Below, piece after piece: positions 60,801 through 64,000 of a DNA stretch of 64,000 bases. The stretch comes from Malus domestica (lineage: Eukaryota; Streptophyta; Magnoliopsida; Rosales; Rosaceae), in NCBI RefSeq assembly GCF_042453785.1, contig NC_091673.1:3169501-3233500 (forward strand), read 5' to 3'. Position 1 is the stretch's first letter; each line of letters starts with the position of its first letter. A program made the translations under genes and the position numbers. The notes beneath the pieces were generated by a model that was given only the letters and a program-made list of their open reading frames with translations, ran no database searches and had not been told where the DNA came from.

Positions 60801-62243
60801 ACTCTTGTGCCCTTACCACCTCACAAACATCCCATAGGCTGCAAATGGATCTATAAGGTGAAGCTTAAACCTGACGGCAGTGTTGAACGCTACAAAGCAC
60901 GTCTCGTTGCTAAAGGCTATAGTCAAATTGAAGGGCTTGATTATCGGGAAACATTTTCTCCAGTTGCCAAGCTCACCACCGTCCATGTCCTCCTCAGTAT
61001 TGCCTCCATCCGTGGTTGGCATCTTCACCAACTTGATGTAAACAACGCATTTTTGCATGGTGACTTATACGAGGAGGTTTATATGTCCCTACCTCCTGGG
61101 TTCGGACGAAAAGGGGAGACACGAGTATGCAAATTACACAAATCCATTTATGGTTTAAAACAGGCCTCAAGACAGTGGTTTATCAAGCTGTCTAGTGCTC
61201 TCAAGACTGCTGGTTTTCATCAATCATGGTCAGATTACTCATTGTTCGTCCGAAACCGTCAAGGCAGTTTCATGGCATTACTTGTGTATGTTGATGACGT
61301 GATACTTGCAGGTAACAATTTGAGAGAAATTGAAGAAACTAAACTCTTCCTTTCCCAACATTTTAAGCTAAAGGATTTGGGAAAAATCAAATATTTTTTG
61401 GGGATAGAAGTTGCAAGATCTAAACAAGGGATTGCCCTGTGCCAACGCAAATATGCGTTGGAGATACTAGAAGATGCTGGGTTCCTTGGTGCGAAGCCCT
61501 CACGATTGCCGATGGAACCAAACTTGTCCCTTACACAAACTGAAGGGACGCTCCTACATGATCCTTCTTCATATAGGAGACTCGTAGGGAGGCTAATTTA
61601 CTTAACCATCACGAGGCCTGACCTGACTTACGTGGTTAATATGTTAAGCCAATTCATGGACAAGCCGCGACAACCACACCTTGATGCAGTGCATAAGGTT
61701 CTCAGATACATCAAACAATCTCCTGGCCAGGGAATTCTTTTGCCTTCTACAGGTTCACTACAGTTACAAGCTTTTTGTGATGCTGATTGGGCTCGGTGTA
61801 AAGACACTAGAAGGTCAATAACCGGTTATTGTATCTTCCTTGGGCAAGCACCGATATCTTGGAAAACGAAGAAGCAAAGCACAATATCTCGTTCTAGTGC
61901 AGAGGCAAAATATCGTTCTATGGCTATCACCTGTTGTGAAGTTATATGGCTAAAGAACCTTTTGAAGGACTTACGAGTGAATCATGCACAACCAGTCACA
62001 TTGTTTTGTGATAATCAAGCTGCCATGCACATTGCTTCGAACCCAGTGTTTCATGAACGAACGAAGCATATAGAGATCGACTATCACTTAGTATGTGAGA
62101 AGATTCAGATGGGAATGGTGCAAACAGCTTACATACGAACCTCGAATCAACCTGCAGATTTGTTCACCAAACCACTAAGCTCGGCGCAATTTGAGGTCTT
62201 ACTTAGCAAGTTGGGTGTCATTGACATCCACACTCCAACTTGA
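57894..62243 (+). pseudogene. C3 Gag-Pol polyprotein, full frame with two in-frame stops
   Basis: From the ATG at 57894 (MASHSKWENPNHP) one reading frame continues to 62243, about 1449 codons. It is interrupted only by TGA at 59544-59546 and TAA at 60204-60206. Order: gag (QMWTDLHERFSHVN); zinc knuckles CGKCNRTNHITKNC and CTFCGWKGHTFDFC (58650-58750); protease WILDSGATDHIV with an intact DSGA motif; pre-integrase LWHQRLGHPSH; integrase with IVDDYTR, RSDNGPEF and QQNGVAERKHRH (Asp, Asp, Glu present); a Pro/Ser/Thr-rich spacer; reverse transcriptase GCKWIYKVK and YVDDVILAG; RNase [16 protein letters not shown] and SSAEAKYRS. The first stop separates gag-protease from integrase; the second lies between integrase and reverse transcriptase. 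It is probably non-autonomous but only just disabled, and could be mobilised by relatives. Confidence 0.93.
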
Positions 62244-62250
62244 GGGGGAG

Positions 62251-62461
62251 TGTTAAAATGCATGAAATAAACATGTTGGATGACTAGTGAAGTTAGGCTA
62301 ATCAACATTCTTTGTGTAAATTAGGCAAGTTAGGCAAGTTAGGAAATTAGGCAAGTGTTAGGCAAGTTAGGCAAGTTAGGCTTATGTCCTATTTCTTTTC
62401 CCTATATATAAGTGTCATCTTGTAATTGTTAGAGGTATCAAATACACATCAAAATTCAATA
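62251..62461 (+). repeat. Right LTR of element C3
   Basis: 211 bp, no difference from the left LTR seen by eye. Confidence 0.96.
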
Positions 62462-62466
62462 GAAAT

Positions 62467-64000
62467 TTCAAAATTTGACTAATTTAGGAAATATCATAAT
62501 ATAATTCGAAAAATTATATATTTTATAAGTTTTTGAATACACTCCAACTTTTTCATTTATGCAATTTATTTTTCTTTCTTAATATTTGGTATATGTATAT
62601 GCAAATATTTGATTTATTTTTTGTTATACTAGTATGCTTATCCTTTTTAAGGACCAGATTACAAGTAACGCTCGGCCAGTATAGTACAAGTTCTCTCTCA
62701 ATTCGTCCGACCCTCTCTAAGGAGTACTCATCCTCCTTGCATGGGCTTTCTTTGAGTCTTCAGCCTCCTTGGGCTCAAGTCTATCACTTCCTTTGCATAT
62801 TTAATGGGTCGAATGTATAGATTAGAGCTGCTAGATGTTCCTCTATTCTTTGGCCGACATGTGACAACGAGATGACATAGTCAATCGCCTTGCTTGGCCT
62901 TGGAGTTGGTGGGGACTCGTACTTGAGCGCCTACCTGTCAGCCTTTATTTTTGGCGGCTCAGAGTTGACATTTGAGTAGGCACGCTCTTTCTGCTCCTAG
63001 GACGTTGTGCCTTAGAGCTGTCAATGACCACCTTGCCATCTAGTGCTCAGAAATCACCTTACGAGGAAGTGCTCGGGTTGATTACTGATTAGATGCCTGA
63101 AGTCCATGGGCTCTTTAAAGCATTCGACTTCATCTTTCCACGCTCATTGAACCTTTTCCTTTGGACCTGTGTGCCTTTGGGTCTGTTGGGGTTGGAAAGG
63201 ACACTGCGTTAACAAAATTTATAAAATAAAATAAATACAAAATGTATCCAAAACAAACAATAAAATATCAAAAATTGTTACAAAATATATAATTTGAGTA
63301 AATAACTAAAAAAAATAAGAACGTTTCAAAAGTTTTATATCGAAATAAGTTTAGAACACTTAAAATAAATTCAGATCGAAATTTCAGAATTCTCGAATCT
63401 CTATATGCATTCCAATTTCCGTTTTATTTTTTCCAAAGTATTCGGATTAAAAATTTTCAGTTCGAAATTGGAAATTTTATAGTCCGAATCTCGGAAACAC
63501 CATTCAAACTTGCACGCTTAAGTTTTATTAACGTAAAAGCTAGTTTAATTCCACTCAGTATATTTCAATGTGAGAAGAGGCTTGTACAGGTTTTTTAATT
63601 AGGGCTTGTCGCATTATGTATATCAAGGCCTTAATTCGTGGCAAATATAATAGAACTTTAACACAATTGTGTACCCGAATCTTCTCTTGAAAAGCAAAAG
63701 ATCTTAACAGATTATCATTTCAATTTTCCGACGGATATCTACATTATATTATCGGTCGAATAATACAATCGACATGTAACAAGTAATAAAATTAGTGAGA
63801 TATATAGTAATTAGCATAAGAGAGCGGTTATTCCAACCACAATGTCTTATCTTCCTACCCACTTTTTTATGAAATTTTTAATTACAAATTTGTCAATTTG
63901 TAAAATGACTAATAAGGACATTAGTTACCCCTTTTGCATTACTTTTTTTTATAAAAAAGAAAAAAGAAAAGTTTGGGCGTGATAACTCTCCATTCCCATC
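62467..64000. other. Spacer to the window end, nothing identified
   Basis: The stretch 62660-63190 is less A+T-rich than its neighbours and could be a transposon fragment, but shows no domain in any frame. The rest is A+T-rich. No gene supported. Confidence 0.4.

Larger units (their letters stand above)
57608..62461 (+). mobile_element. Young Ty1/Copia LTR retrotransposon (element C3)
   Basis: LTRs 57608-57818 and 62251-62461 are both 211 bp and appear identical base for base. The perfect 5-bp duplication is GAAAT (57603-57607, 62462-62466). The primer site TGGTATCAGAGC starts at 57819, and the purine tract TTGAGGGGGAG precedes the right LTR. The LTR has several TTAGGCAAG repeats and a CCTATATATAAG TATA box. 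Structurally complete. Confidence 0.97.

Noticed and set aside
62660..63190. Less A+T-rich block considered as a gene or gag fragment
   Set aside because: No frame shows a domain and no terminal repeats were found.

Overview
This window looks like nuclear DNA of a flowering plant: introns bounded by GT/AG, A+T-rich spacers, microsatellites and dense nested retrotransposons. The family is probably Rosaceae and perhaps the apple/pear group. That rests on the NUDX1-like gene cluster and on MITE and LTR families that look familiar; it is an inference, not a proof.

Region 1-20.4 kb holds a tandem array of three NUDX1-like Nudix hydrolase units, all on the minus strand. Copy 1 (1731-2332) is frameshifted. 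Copy 2 (5618-6324) is intact. Copy 3 (8438-14954) is dead: a Copia element with a 5-bp target duplication (8599-14429) sits in exon 2, and a second Copia element (14982-20146) sits just upstream of the start codon. A solo LTR (13849-14186) is nested in the 3' LTR of the first Copia element. A fourth, intact and more diverged NUDX1-like gene lies at 28173-28745.

Region 21.7-27.8 kb is a graveyard of LINE sequence. It contains a reverse transcriptase remnant, an RNase H remnant and a poly(A) tail. It is interrupted by a 1.69-kb solo LTR (23814-25503) and by a 1.03-kb, almost perfectly palindromic Mutator-type element with a 9-bp target duplication (26707-27737).

Region 32.4-39.1 kb is the one large host gene: a 20-exon bacterial-type phosphoenolpyruvate carboxylase (PPC4 class, 1041 residues, C-terminus RNTG). 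It is intact as read.

Region 39.1-46.1 kb has no recognisable protein gene. It contains two SINEs with 16-17-bp target duplications, a Mutator-type MITE and a solo LTR (45296-46078).

Region 46.1-53.1 kb is the most unusual part. An old non-autonomous LTR element (46126-53054, target duplication attat) contains a second non-autonomous LTR element (47527-51234, minus strand, 338-bp LTRs, target duplication cacca). The inner element has no visible gag or pol. In sense orientation it carries an intronless, still-open copy of the spliceosomal gene SF3B6/p14, then a LisH-domain plus Lys-rich fragment of another host gene, then arrays of tandem repeats. One array repeats a TATAAAAGG-bearing segment resembling the LTR's own core promoter. 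This is a retrotransposon that has captured pieces of at least two host genes, and the best candidate for something undescribed.

Region 57.6-62.5 kb is a very young Copia element with LTRs that look identical and only two in-frame stops in an otherwise full-length polyprotein. The remaining spacers hold MITEs, SINEs and microsatellites or nothing I can identify.
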